A DNA stretch of 64,000 nt, from NCBI RefSeq assembly GCF_000315625.1, contig NW_005434659.1, positions 322,704-386,703 of the forward strand. Reading direction: 5' to 3'. The notes under the pieces were generated by a model. That model ran no database searches. It was given only the letters and a program-made list of their open reading frames with translations, and was not told where the DNA came from. The position numbers and the translations under genes are program-made. Every line of letters begins with the position of its first letter. Within the stretch, counting starts at the first letter, position 1. This document shows, one piece after another, positions 46,301-56,198 of this stretch. Origin of the DNA: Guillardia theta CCMP2712 (taxonomy: Eukaryota; Cryptophyceae; Pyrenomonadales; Geminigeraceae).

Positions 46301-48115
46301 TCACGATACCTTCTGGCCTCGGAGCGGAGGAGTTTTCTGCATGAGAGGAGAGGAGAGGATGGGACCCAAAAAAGCAGGTAGAGATGAAGGAAGAGGAGAG
46401 AAGAGGGAGCAAGGGGATGGGGAGGAGAAAGCAGCGCAGAAGAGAAGGGATGGAGGCGGGAGTGGGAAGAGTCGCAAAGGGAGGAGAGAGGAGAGGGGAG
46501 AGGAGGTCAAGAAGATTCAAACCATGTCATGGTATACCTTGGAGGAAGAGCTCTTCTTGGACATAGAGAACCAGCTGCTGCTTTCCTTCTCCAGGGCAGG
46601 AGGTGGAGGCTCTGCCGCTGCGTTGCTCCTACTCTCCTCCTCTGCGGAGCATGCACAGTCAGGTCAGGTACACGGTGGGCAGCAGGCGGGCAATCACCTG
46701 GAAGAGAGCTCGAATCGAGCTTGCTGGCGTACCTTCCAACAGGAGGAGTCAGAGGAGGAGGGAGGGGGAGGGAGGGAGGGGAGGGGAGGGGATGGGGAGC
46801 AGGCCGTAAGAGGAGGGAGGATCACTTCGTCACGAAAGCAACAGCTTGCTGCACTGCCGGTCCTTCGATGACGGGGTGACGACAGGCCCAACGACCTGGT
46901 AGATGACATGAGCTCAGGTCTAGGAAGAAGATGAGAGGAGGAGATATGTAGCGAGAGGAGGAGAGGAGAAGAGAGAACGGGCGAGGGACGGAAGACGGAA
47001 GGGAGCAATGAAAGAAGGGGGGGGTAGCGAGAGGGGTGGGCAGCGGATGGAGAATAAGGTGGGCCATTGGACTCGAGCACTGAATTCGGGCAGGATGAGA
47101 TAAGGATCATGGTAAAGCAGGAGAAAGGCGAGTAGGGAGAGGAGGGGACTTCGGGATAGGAGTTGAGCCAAGGGAGCTGGGGATGGGAGAGGGAAAGAGA
47201 GCTGGAGATGAGAGAGGGAAGGGAAGGGAGCATGGGACGGAAGTTGTGACCGGGAGCTTCTTGATGAGGTTGAGGAGCGACGGGATGAAGTTTCCAAAGA
47301 GGTTCAGGATCCCGAACAGTTCAATCTGGCAACGTCAAGCATGGTCAGCGACACGAGCAACACCAGCTTGCGCTGCTACCATCACGCCCAGTCGCGCCCG
47401 TCCTCTCAGAACAAAGTAGACGCCGAGGAGGAAGATGCTGCAGCAGTACATTATCCAGTGCTGACCATGGCGCCTAACAAGCTCCGTCACCTCGTCCCTC
47501 GCGCCCTCTCCCAGCGAAACATGAAGTTGGATGCTCGCTTCTTGCCCGCAATGAGAACCTGGCAAGCTCGCATGAGGAGATCACCTCCTCCACTCCTCGC
47601 CAGCATCTCACCACACCCAAGATGGTCGTGAGATTCCCTGTGCCGATCAGGGATCTGTTGAAGAAGAGCATGAATCCGAGGGTCGAAAGGAGGATCCCCA
47701 CCGCCACCAGCACGAAACCTGAGCGTCAAGCAAGTCAAAGGTCAGACCATGGGAGCAGGTCGACTATGGCAGCAGCATGCATCATGCAGGATTAGATCTC
47801 ATCACCGTAAATCCTTGTTTTGGTCATGAACTTCTCGCCTATCAACGACTTGGCCACCTCTGGATTCGAGGCGAGGAAGGAAGCAGATGCCGCGATCCCT
47901 TCCCCCCCTCGCAATCTTTCCACGTCATCATAGGCAGCAAGAACACCTCGACCCAGCTCTGCCGATCTCGCATGAATCGCCCGACCCTGTGAGGCAAGCG
48001 CTGGGCTCGTGCTTGGATGAGGCTTGCCGAAGGGATATTGGACAGGATGGGCAGAAGAAGGGAGGCAGGCACTGAGATGAGGAGAGAGGAGGGAGAGGAG
48101 GAGGGCGAGGATCAT
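46301..48115 (-). CDS. GOT1-family vesicle transport membrane protein with N- and C-terminal extensions
   Basis: Nine exons (48115-47806, 47718-47612, 47558-47491, 47437-47380, 47325-47251, 46895-46834, 46732-46698, 46641-46538, 46336-46301) give 284 residues. The core is the four-helix GOT1/SFT2 family, which acts in ER-Golgi vesicle traffic: GFVLVAVGILLSTLGFMLFF, GTSIFLLGVYFVLRGRARLG, then a GILNLFGNFIPSLLNLIKKL/PVVGP end matching the family's last helix. Two extensions are unusual. Before the core come about 100 residues beginning with a signal-peptide-like run (MILALLLSLLSPHLSA). After it comes a hydrophilic tail (ALEKESSSWFSMSKKSSS). Tail exons 7-9 rest on phase agreement only. If exon 6 is not spliced at 46834 the protein stops at 46830. 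Further in-frame ATGs lie upstream of 48115. Confidence 0.78.
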
Positions 48116-48214
48116 GGTTACGGAGTTTGTCGGCCATGGCGGCATTCGCGACTTCCCATCTGGCGCGGCATTGAGCCCCGTGCTCTTTTCCCCCACAGCC
48201 ATCTCCATGGCGAG

Positions 48215-48375
48215 GGAACGACAGGGTGGGTCCCACCCCATCAATGCCAAGAAGTGGGTAGGGTGTTTGAATGTTCTCTAGGACCGGTTCTTTTTACTTT
48301 AAAAATACCGGTGTGAATTAAAGCATGCGGAATGTGGACGATTTCACAAAAGGGGGTAGGGTGAACGTTGGGGGG
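48215..48375. repeat. GGGGTA/GGGTAGGG-rich tract
   Basis: Short G-rich stretch with GGGTAGGGTG words immediately upstream of the GOT1-family gene. No gene is seen between 48251 and 48547. Confidence 0.4.
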
Positions 48376-48547
48376 TGAATCACGGTCATGCTTGGTATGC
48401 ACAAGGCCAGGAGGAGAGGAGAGGAGGGGAGGAGAAGTTGATTCATCCAATTTACTTACTCAGTTACATCTTATGCATACTAAGAATAATCTATGTATAG
48501 TGATTGTTCTTCTCTCAAGAACCAGTTTTTCTATGTTTCTATCCCAA

Positions 48548-49581
48548 TCATTCTGATTTCACAGCGTCGATTGTTTCCTGCTGCACTGAAGGCCGTGTTG
48601 ATGGACCGAGTGCATCAACGTTCATAGTTCGCTCCCGATCTACTCCTTCCTCACAGGCCTGGGCCTCAAGCTGGATCTCCGGGACGAAAGGGAGCTCGTC
48701 TGAACCCACAAGCTTAGCATCCCCTTTGATCTTCAAATCCGTATCCTCAGATTCGTTCCACTCGCTCCAAATCGCTGACGTGGGAGAAGCGTCCAGCCCG
48801 TTCTCTGCGTCCAGAAAAGAATCGATAACTTGCCCTGGGCAAGTAGATGAAGGGTTTCCAACCCATTCTATTTTACATGAGGTGTCCGGATGTTCCTCGT
48901 CTGCCCGCTTGCGCTTGCCACAAGTTTTCTCGTGCACCTGGGCACCATTGTGATCATCTTGCCTTGACTCTGCATTTGTCAAGTAGAGCGGTCTTTCTAA
49001 CAAGACGTCCTTCGCCGATAAGCAGCGCTCGATTGTGCTGAGCATGAGAACCTCCAAACGAATCGCAGATCGGGGAGATAGCGGAGGGGTTTCTGTCTTG
49101 TGATGCAGGTCTTGAGATGCCACTCCTTCTGGACTTGATGGGTTCATGAAGCATTTGCCTTCTGGAAGAATCCCCGTTAACAGCTGCGCTTGGACGGGCG
49201 AATCCCTACCGCTGTCTGCAACTTCCTCAGAGCGCTTTCCATGTGTTTCCATGATTTTCAACGCCACAACTGGGCCAGAGAATGGAGGGACACTCTCAAT
49301 CTGTGAATGACGGACGTCGTTTTCGGGGAAATTTTCTGCGTCCAAATCGGAAATCAGATCTTTCAATTCTGATACAATCTGCGGTTCCCTGCCTGTAGAA
49401 CAGCAGTGATCAGAAAATCGAGAAAATAGGTAGCTATCATTCAGAACATAGCCACATAAAGACATGTTCAAGACTATTCCTGTTGGTATACAATAAAGAC
49501 AACAGGAAAAAATTAATTCTTTGTGCAGAAACGCTCATGGTAAAATATGACAAAATCTCGTTCAAGTTCATCGTCATCCAT
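48548..49581 (-). CDS. Unrecognised acidic protein with a basic patch
   Basis: Exon 49392-48548 (281 codons with the stop) is clearly open. It joins in phase to a short first exon 49581-49533 (MDDDELERDFVIFYHE) through a 140-bp intron with a TTCTACAG acceptor, giving 297 residues. The protein is acidic and probably disordered. One basic cluster (CGKRKRADEEH) resembles a nuclear localisation signal. No family is recognised. ATG 49620 is an in-frame alternative start. If the first exon is wrong, the ATG at 49465 would give 305 residues. Confidence 0.5.
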
Positions 49582-50089
49582 CGATGCTCCCAACAGGTTC
49601 ACATACACAACCCTATACATATTATCCAATAATGACAATGATTTACTCTCTTTTCATACAGTGTAACAGATCAGTCCATGAAGGTTTAGACCGGGCAACC
49701 GAACCGACCAACAAGCATAACACGAGTTAAAAAAAACATTCTCCCCATACATCGTTTCAATATCACCAAAACAATCGTGAATCAAGGTAATCTATGTGTT
49801 ATGTATTCAGCAAATATGCAAGGATGTCAACTCGCTCATCTTGCATGAATCTGTCCTCTCCACCGCGCTTGCCACTTGTCTCACCATTGAACGAGTCCAC
49901 ACCCAAGCTCTGTGTGGATATCTTATTTCGGCGGGGTGTCTGGGAGCCGTCGATTTTCACAGTAGCGGGACCCCATCCTCAATATGTAAGTAAATGCTCT
50001 GTACAATAAGAAATATTCCAATAGTATTGTTACTTAATATTATATGACTAATTCAGATTATTTTGTGAATGCATGCTGGAAGGACCCTC

Positions 50090-51350
50090 GGCGGAAGAGT
50101 AGTGCTGCCCCCGCGGCGGCGAGCAGTGACAATGGGTTGGACCACCCTTGGGGCCCCTGGAAGCAGGGGTGAGGGTAGCAACTTGGCATTCGTATACAGG
50201 GTTGGGTAGTGAAGTTGGTATGAAAGGTACGGTCATTATCTGGGGAATCATGGGGTAGGTCTAATTGAGGGTTGTGCTAAAATCAGGGTGGGGTGACACA
50301 TCACAGGGGTACCATATTGATAGGGTGAGGTCATAAATCCACCGGGGGTGGACGGGGGAGGTGGGGTAGGCACTGAGGGGTTGAGGATGCGAGGTTCCAG
50401 TACACTGTTGACGTACTGAAAAGTTTTGTTGGTACTAATTTCTATTTCAGTGGTACAGTCGTATTTTAATGAAAATTGGATCTTTGATAAAATATTGGAA
50501 ATTTTCTCATGACATTTGCTCAGTTAAGACCAGACCTTCAATGACTTATTTGAATATTTCTATATGTAAAGTAAACAACCTTGTATGGACTCGTTTTCGT
50601 CAGCATTCGCAATTCTGGTACAGCTGGGTATCCAAGGGACCTCATTTAAAACTCAGTACCGTATAAAAGGAAGTTCAGTCCTGGCTGTGCATCTACCACC
50701 CCTGGACCACTTCTGCCCCCTTCGAGTATCGCGGACGAGGTATGAGGGTAGTGAATCATAATAGAGTTTAACTATAGAGGGGGTAGGGTGTCCGCTGGTG
50801 CAAAGGGGGGAGTGCAGGGGTGGGTTGGTCCAGGAGTGGATGGGTGTTGATAGTCAGAAATTCGAAGGGGTGGGTAGTCCCATTTGTGAAATGCTGACAC
50901 CAAATTCTTGGTGACTTATCGGGGGTAGTTTTCCTCGGGAAGGTGGTAGCACAGGGGGGTTGTGCACAGCGAGGGTGAGGACGGTCAATCCGAGGGTAGG
51001 GTACAAAAACTTTTCAAGGTGGGTGTAGACAACGGGTAGGGTAGGGTACGTCGATGGGGAACCTGCATGCCGAGATTACTTTACTACAAGGTTCCCCGTA
51101 CTCTCTGTGTACCTGGGGTAGTATAGACATCCAGGTCTAAACCAGGGGTACTAACGGACAGAGGGGTACGGTGGACCAAGCAGGGTAGTCTCTTGAAGGA
51201 GTAAACAGACGTAACCTGCATTGGTGGGTGGTTTCAAAGAGGAAGGACCAGGTGTATGTCACGTCACCCACCCCAACCCCGAACACTTGACCATGCGACA
51301 CCCTACCTCGGGTAAACTCGAAGCCACCCGCTCATTATACTGTCAAAAAG
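50090..51350. repeat. Long GGGGTA-rich tract, no gene
   Basis: About 1.25 kb of plus-strand G-rich DNA with GGGTAGGGTA, GGGGTACC and GGGTGGG words at irregular spacing. I see no gene from 49630 to 51560; 49630-50090 is AT-richer unique-looking DNA. Confidence 0.6.
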
Positions 51351-51414
51351 GGGGTACGTGGTTCTGATTGAAAAAGGGCCAAAAATGAGACCGAAATAGA
51401 CAGAGACTAGACTC

Positions 51415-51530
51415 AAGTCTATTTCGCCGGGGCTGCCGGGGCCCGGCAAAAGAGTCCCCGGTCGGAGCAATCGGGACAGTCATTGTCCTCGTACTGATTT
51501 TTAAGTTAACTTTGAGTAAAAGACATGGTG
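51415..51530. repeat. GC-rich fragment with inverted-repeat border motif
   Basis: A short GC-rich patch (GCCGGGGCTGCCGGGGCCCG) is followed by TTGTCCTCGTACTG...TTAACTTTGAGTA, which matches the right arm of the element at 14242-14284. It ends about 35 bp before the VPS22 start codon. Confidence 0.6.
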
Positions 51531-51564
51531 GGCACAGGACCTGGCTACACAACTAGCAGCAGGA

Positions 51565-53386
51565 ATGCGGCGGGCTGGGATAGCGGGGATCGGGCATGGC
51601 GTTGGCGCGGGGAGGCTGCAGGCATCTCAGGCAGCCCAGGTGAAGGCGCATGATGCCTGTGATGTTCGTCGATGCTGAAGTTTGAACTCGGCATGTTGTT
51701 GTCGACCGGGAATGCCCTTGTCCTGTGTTGTTGTGGGGCGTCTGGGAATCTACCGAGCTGCTCCTGGCGCGATGACATCTGTTCACTGATTGCCTCGGGC
51801 AGGAGAGGGCGCAGAGCATCGGGAACAACCTGCTCTCGCAACAGAAGGAGCAGGTGCTGCAACTTGAGGGACCTCCTCTCCCACCCTCACGCGCACTCAT
51901 GATAGATGATGGAGAAATGCAGTGTCTTCCAGTCCAAGCTCGAGGAGTTTGCGAGGAAGCATAAGAACGAGATCATTCGCAATCCTGACTTCAGGAGCAA
52001 GTTCAACTCCATGTGTGCGGCGATCGGAGTTGACCCTCTAGCATGTGATGCATGCCTTTCGCCAGCTGAGATCTTGACCGTTCCTTTGACGTTTCCTCCT
52101 AGCCAACAAAGGATTCTGGGGAGCTTTGGGTATGGGTGACTTCTATTACGAGCTCGGCATACAGATGATACAGGTTAGAGTTATGAAGAATTGTTTGAAG
52201 ACGCTGAGAGCTCATCAGGTCTGTCTGGAGAGGCGAAGTCAGAGCGGGGGGCTGGATAGCGTCGAGGAGGTTTTATCCGCCCTCCGGGCACGGCGAGGGC
52301 CGAGAGCGCAGCAGATCAATGCGTAAGGGGTTGGAGATCGAGAAGGCGGGGTGACATGTGGGAGCAGGGAGGACTTGGAGAGATCGGTGAAGTGCTTGAA
52401 GGGGTTGGGGAAGAGTTTGGAGATCATAAGGTGAGGGGATGAGTGAGGTTGGAAAGGTGTAGATGACGAGCATGTCACAGTATCAAGGGGAAGGGGAAGG
52501 TGATCCAGTCCGTTCCGGTATGATGCAGTTGATGCTGTGGTTGTTGGTGATGGATGGAAAATGATGATTGGAAGCAACATGTTGCGATAATGATGATGAT
52601 GATGATGGTGATGGTGGTGGTGGTGGTGGTGGTGGTGGTGGTGGGGGTGATGATGGTGATGATGATGATGATGATGATGATGATTCCGTTGCCTTGACTG
52701 TGGCATTCAGTGTGAGCTCTCCCAAGACCACACCGCGATCCTCGAGCTGGTGAGGATCATCAGCGGCAGCTTTCCCTTGCGTCAGCTTATCCTAACTGAG
52801 GCAACGCAGGCTTCACATTCAGGTCACACGTCCGTCGGCGACCTGATTAGCCTGCTCGAATGGCCGGAGAACCGGGCGGTATCAGCGGTATAGCATGCTG
52901 TGTTGATTCAGGAGATGGGGAGGAGGAGGAAGAGGAGGAGGAGGAGGAGGAGGAGGATAGTGAGGGGAGAGTAGTGCTCATGAGGAGGGAGCAGAGTGTA
53001 GTTCGCAGAGAAGGCAAGCTTGCTTTTGCTAAGCAATGTTTCAGGTGAATTTCCTACTTGATGAAGGAATGGCATGGATTGACAAGCAAAACGATGGAAA
53101 ATGGCCGCTCATCTGGTGAGAAGAAGAGCGATGGAGGGAAGGGGAGTGGAGAAATATGAGGATGACGGGGAGGAGGAGGGGGGTGGGGAGGAGGAGGAGA
53201 AGGAAAAAAGTTGGGGGAGGAGGAGGAGAAGGAGAAAAGGAGGAGGAAGAGGAGGATGGAGGATGGAGGAGGAAGAGGAGGATGGAGGATGGAGGAGGAC
53301 ATGGTGGAGGAGGAGGAGCGCGGTGATTTGTGTGATTTCTCAGGTTTCCGAGCTTATTTCAAGGCCTTCATTTCTCCTCCTCCTGA
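51565..53386 (+). CDS. SNF8: ESCRT-II subunit VPS22/SNF8 (EAP30)
   Basis: Eleven exons give 253 residues, matching the family length: 51565-51639, 51803-51853, 51906-52044, 52103-52173, 52219-52322, 52368-52430, 52481-52517, 52711-52749, 52810-52878, 53045-53115 and 53344-53386. ESCRT-II sorts ubiquitinated cargo into multivesicular endosomes; VPS22 has two winged-helix domains. Hallmarks are the MRRAGI N-terminus, FARKHKNEIIRNPDFRSKF, MCAAIGVDPLASNKGFW, GMGDFYYELGIQMIQVC, VIQSVP and a C-terminal LIWFPSLFQGLHFS. Six introns are 45-60 bp. The other four (163, 166, 193 and 228 bp) are enlarged, three of them by GAT/GGT and GGA simple repeats. Exons here are only 37-139 bp. Confidence 0.95.
52590..52686 (+). 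repeat. GAT/GGT trinucleotide microsatellite in an intron
   Basis: Runs of GAT and GGT triplets within the seventh intron of the VPS22 gene. A GGA run (52916-52958) lies in its ninth intron, and further GGA-rich sequence in the last. Confidence 0.95.
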
Positions 53387-53490
53387 TTCCCAAGGACGAT
53401 TCTTTCTCATAGACGTGTACTTTACAGAACATCCTTCCCTCCTTCTCTCCCCTCCCCCTCCTCTCCCGTTCTCGAGCCTCTCCTGCCCCT

Positions 53491-53678
53491 TCACTCTCCT
53501 CCGGCCAGGTTGCAGGATTCATCCAGTAGATATTCGAACCCCTCGATGCAGTGAGGACGGTCGCTCCCGCCCCTCCTGTTGCTCTCCACAACGATCTCAA
53601 TCGTCTCCTCCACCAGAGGGACTAGAAGCTTCCGAATCTCCTGCAGATTTGTCAGCATCTCTACACGCTCCTCTGTAT

Positions 53679-53714
<36 letters not shown>

Positions 53715-56043
53715 CTCTGCTCCTACCTTCTTCTCTTCTGCTACACCCCTGCTCACTGCACCCTTCCCACTGAACGTTTCTCAGCTCCATCCTACGATCC
53801 CTTCTCACCCTCTCCTGCCTCACCTTCACACTGCCATCCAAGTCCGGGTCACTTCTCATGCTGATGAGCTTCGCATCCAGTTGGCGGTCGAGCATGAGAG
53901 TAGCGCTGAGGAGAGCGAACGCTCCTTCCTTGCTCTTCATCCTCCCGCTGGCCTGCTGCTCCGGCCGTCACCAACCCATCTCCTCCTCCTCTTCCAGTCC
54001 TCCACCACAACCGTGTCCTCCGCCTCCTCCTCATCGTTTCCATTTCTACCTGCAAAACCTCTCGCAAGATCCCTTTGATCTGAGGTTTGATACGCAGCTC
54101 GACAACATCCTGAAATCAAGCTTATGAGGAGGAAATGGAGGGAGGAAGACGATGAGGAAGAGGAAGAGGAAGAGGAAGAGGAAGAGGAGGGGGAGGATGC
54201 AACTAGCGTACCTCGTCGCTTCCGCCTCCCTGTGCCTCCAGTCGAGCTTGCAGCTGAAGGAAGAAAGTGAGTTCAAGTTTCCTCCTCCTCCTCCTTCTCT
54301 CTGCTCCCCCACCCTGCTCCTATTCCTGCTCCTCCTCACCTGCTGGAAGCTCAGCAGCTTCTCCTCCTTCTCCTCCTCCCACAGCGGGTGTCTCCTCTGC
54401 ACAGACGTGCTTGTGTCATGCGCAAACCTGCAGGGGTACGTGAGGGACTCTGGGACTCTCTCGCTCGCCCCTACCGGTTCGTCGTGTCCTGCTCCTCGTA
54501 CTTCTCCATAGCCACCCTCGCATACCCTAGCAAGTATCATCATCTCCATCATAATCGTCTCCATCATCATCATCTCCATCATCATCATCATCGTCTCCAT
54601 CACTATCTCCATCATCATCATCATCGTCTCCATCATCATCATCATCACTTTCTCCTCCTCCTCTCTGTGCGGCCCCGCACCATCATGGTAGAAGGCCAGA
54701 AAGGGATCAGTGCGGGCGATGAGGACGAATACTTGAAGATCGAGCTTGAAGCCGTCGAGGAGGAGGGGAGAGGAGAGGTACTGCTGAACAAGAAGGGATC
54801 CCTTCCTCCCGCTCGAACTGTCGCCGCCTGAAGTTCGAGCAATGCAATCACTCGGAGGCAAATCGAGGCTGGATGAAAGTTGAAGGGAGGGAAGGGAGGG
54901 AGAGGATAATAAACAAGTGGGAGGGAGGAGAAAAGGAAGCGATAGAGGATAGAGGATAGAGGAGAGGGGAGGAGAAGGGAGAAAAGAATAGGAGAGAAGA
55001 GGGGAAGGGAGTGGAGCGGATAGGAGAGAGGACACACCTGCCCCGGAGAAGATGAAGTCAGGATCGATACGCAGCTGAGCAACGTCCTTGACGATCATCT
55101 GCTTCTCTTCCTCTTCCTCCTCTCGTCTCCTCCTCGATCTCAGCCGTTTGATGACGTAAGGGCCCGCGAACCTCTCCGCGGGCAGCTCTAGGAAGCGATC
55201 CAAGTCGGCGGCAGGAGGCATGAGGCAGCGCAGAGGCTGGCGGAGGAAGGGGCTGAAGGAGGAGCCGGCAGCAAGGAAGGAGGAGGCGATCGACATGAGG
55301 CCCTTTCTGCTCGTTATCGTGCTGATTCCCTCCACCTGGTTGATCAGGTTCCTGCCGGAGACTGCGAGAGCGTCCTCCCTGTCTCGGGGATGAGAAACCC
55401 AGAGAAAGGAGGAGGAGGAGGAGGAGGAGGAGGGGGGAGAGAGGAGCTGTTTCCTTTCTACCCAACCTCGTCTTCTGAGACATTCATACACCAAGTGATT
55501 TCTCCTGCCTGATGAGACGAAGAAGCTGCTGCAAGCGCAGGTATCTCCTCCTCCTCCTGCTCCTCCTTTCCTACAGACTTCATGTTCCGCCATGCTCTCT
55601 CCTCCTCTCTTCCCCGCCGCAAACTCCAGCCCATCCGCGACGCCATGAGCATGGGAGGATGCAACTGCATCCTCGTCGCCTCCCTTCCTTCTCCCTTCCT
55701 CACGCGATTCCTGTAGCTTGAGGAGACGGTCGCGCAGGACCAGCTTGACCTGCTCTAGCTCCCGTTGCCTGGCATCCTCCTCCTGGTTGAAGTTGAGGCG
55801 CTTCTGTGCGGTGCTGGCCCGAGAAGCAGCAGAATCTGGATGGTGGGGAGCAGAGAGAGAGCTGAAGGCGAAAGTGAGATGAAGAGGAGGAGGAGGAGGA
55901 GGAGGAGGAGGAGGAGGAGGAGGCTGGAGGAGGCTGGAGGAGGACTGGAGGAGACTGGGGCACACAAACCTTGGATTGTCTGGAGTTCGATGTGCTGTTG
56001 CGTCGATATTTGACTTGTGACTTGACATGTCCTCGACAACCTT
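53491..56043 (-). CDS. Tubulin--tyrosine ligase-like (TTLL) domain, probably C-terminal part of a fusion
   Basis: Exons 56043-55970, 55813-55462, 55374-55038, 54827-54681, 54526-54475, 54427-54340, 54253-54212, 54109-54050, 53955-53824 and 53640-53491 are in phase. TTLL enzymes add tyrosine, glutamate or glycine to tubulin tails. Family blocks are VEGISTITSRKGLMSIASSF, AGPYVIKR (nucleotide-binding lysine), SLLVQQYLSSPLLLDGFKLD, LQVFVLIARTDPFLAFYHDG and a YARVAMEKY block. The later part is degenerate: no HLTNYSIN-like or LLEVN-like motif is visible, and KLDLQ replaces the usual KFDLR. A coiled coil (QEEDARQRELEQVKLVL) precedes the domain. The first exon is open upstream of its ATG (56028) and joins in frame to the Sfi1-like exon at 56199. 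Two introns (55375-55461, 53641-53823) are multiples of three and open, so they may be retained. Confidence 0.75.
53680..53720 (+). repeat. CTCCTG hexanucleotide repeat in an intron
   Basis: About seven units, in the last intron of the TTLL gene. If that intron is retained it encodes a Glu-Gln run. Confidence 0.9.
54535..54652 (+). repeat. CAT/CTC-rich trinucleotide array in an intron
   Basis: Interspersed CAT, CTC and CGT triplets (ATCATCATC, CTCCATCATC) filling the 154-bp intron 54527-54680 of the TTLL gene. Confidence 0.9.
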
Positions 56044-56198
56044 CTGAAATGTTTTTCTCAGTGGAAGAGCAGGGAGGAGGGAGAGGGGGGGCGGAGGGGG
56101 AGGGAGAAGGGAGGTGGAGAGAGCAGGGAGGAGGAGAGGGCAAGGAGGAGAGCAGGAGAGGATGGAAGAGGAACGGGACGGAGGGTTCTAGTCCTGAC

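Noticed and set aside
55700-56028. Poly-proline coding stretch as part of the TTLL protein
   Set aside because: Reading straight through the CCT repeat is possible, but a GT donor at 55969 and an in-phase AG acceptor at 55814 remove it, matching the habit of repeats lying in introns here.
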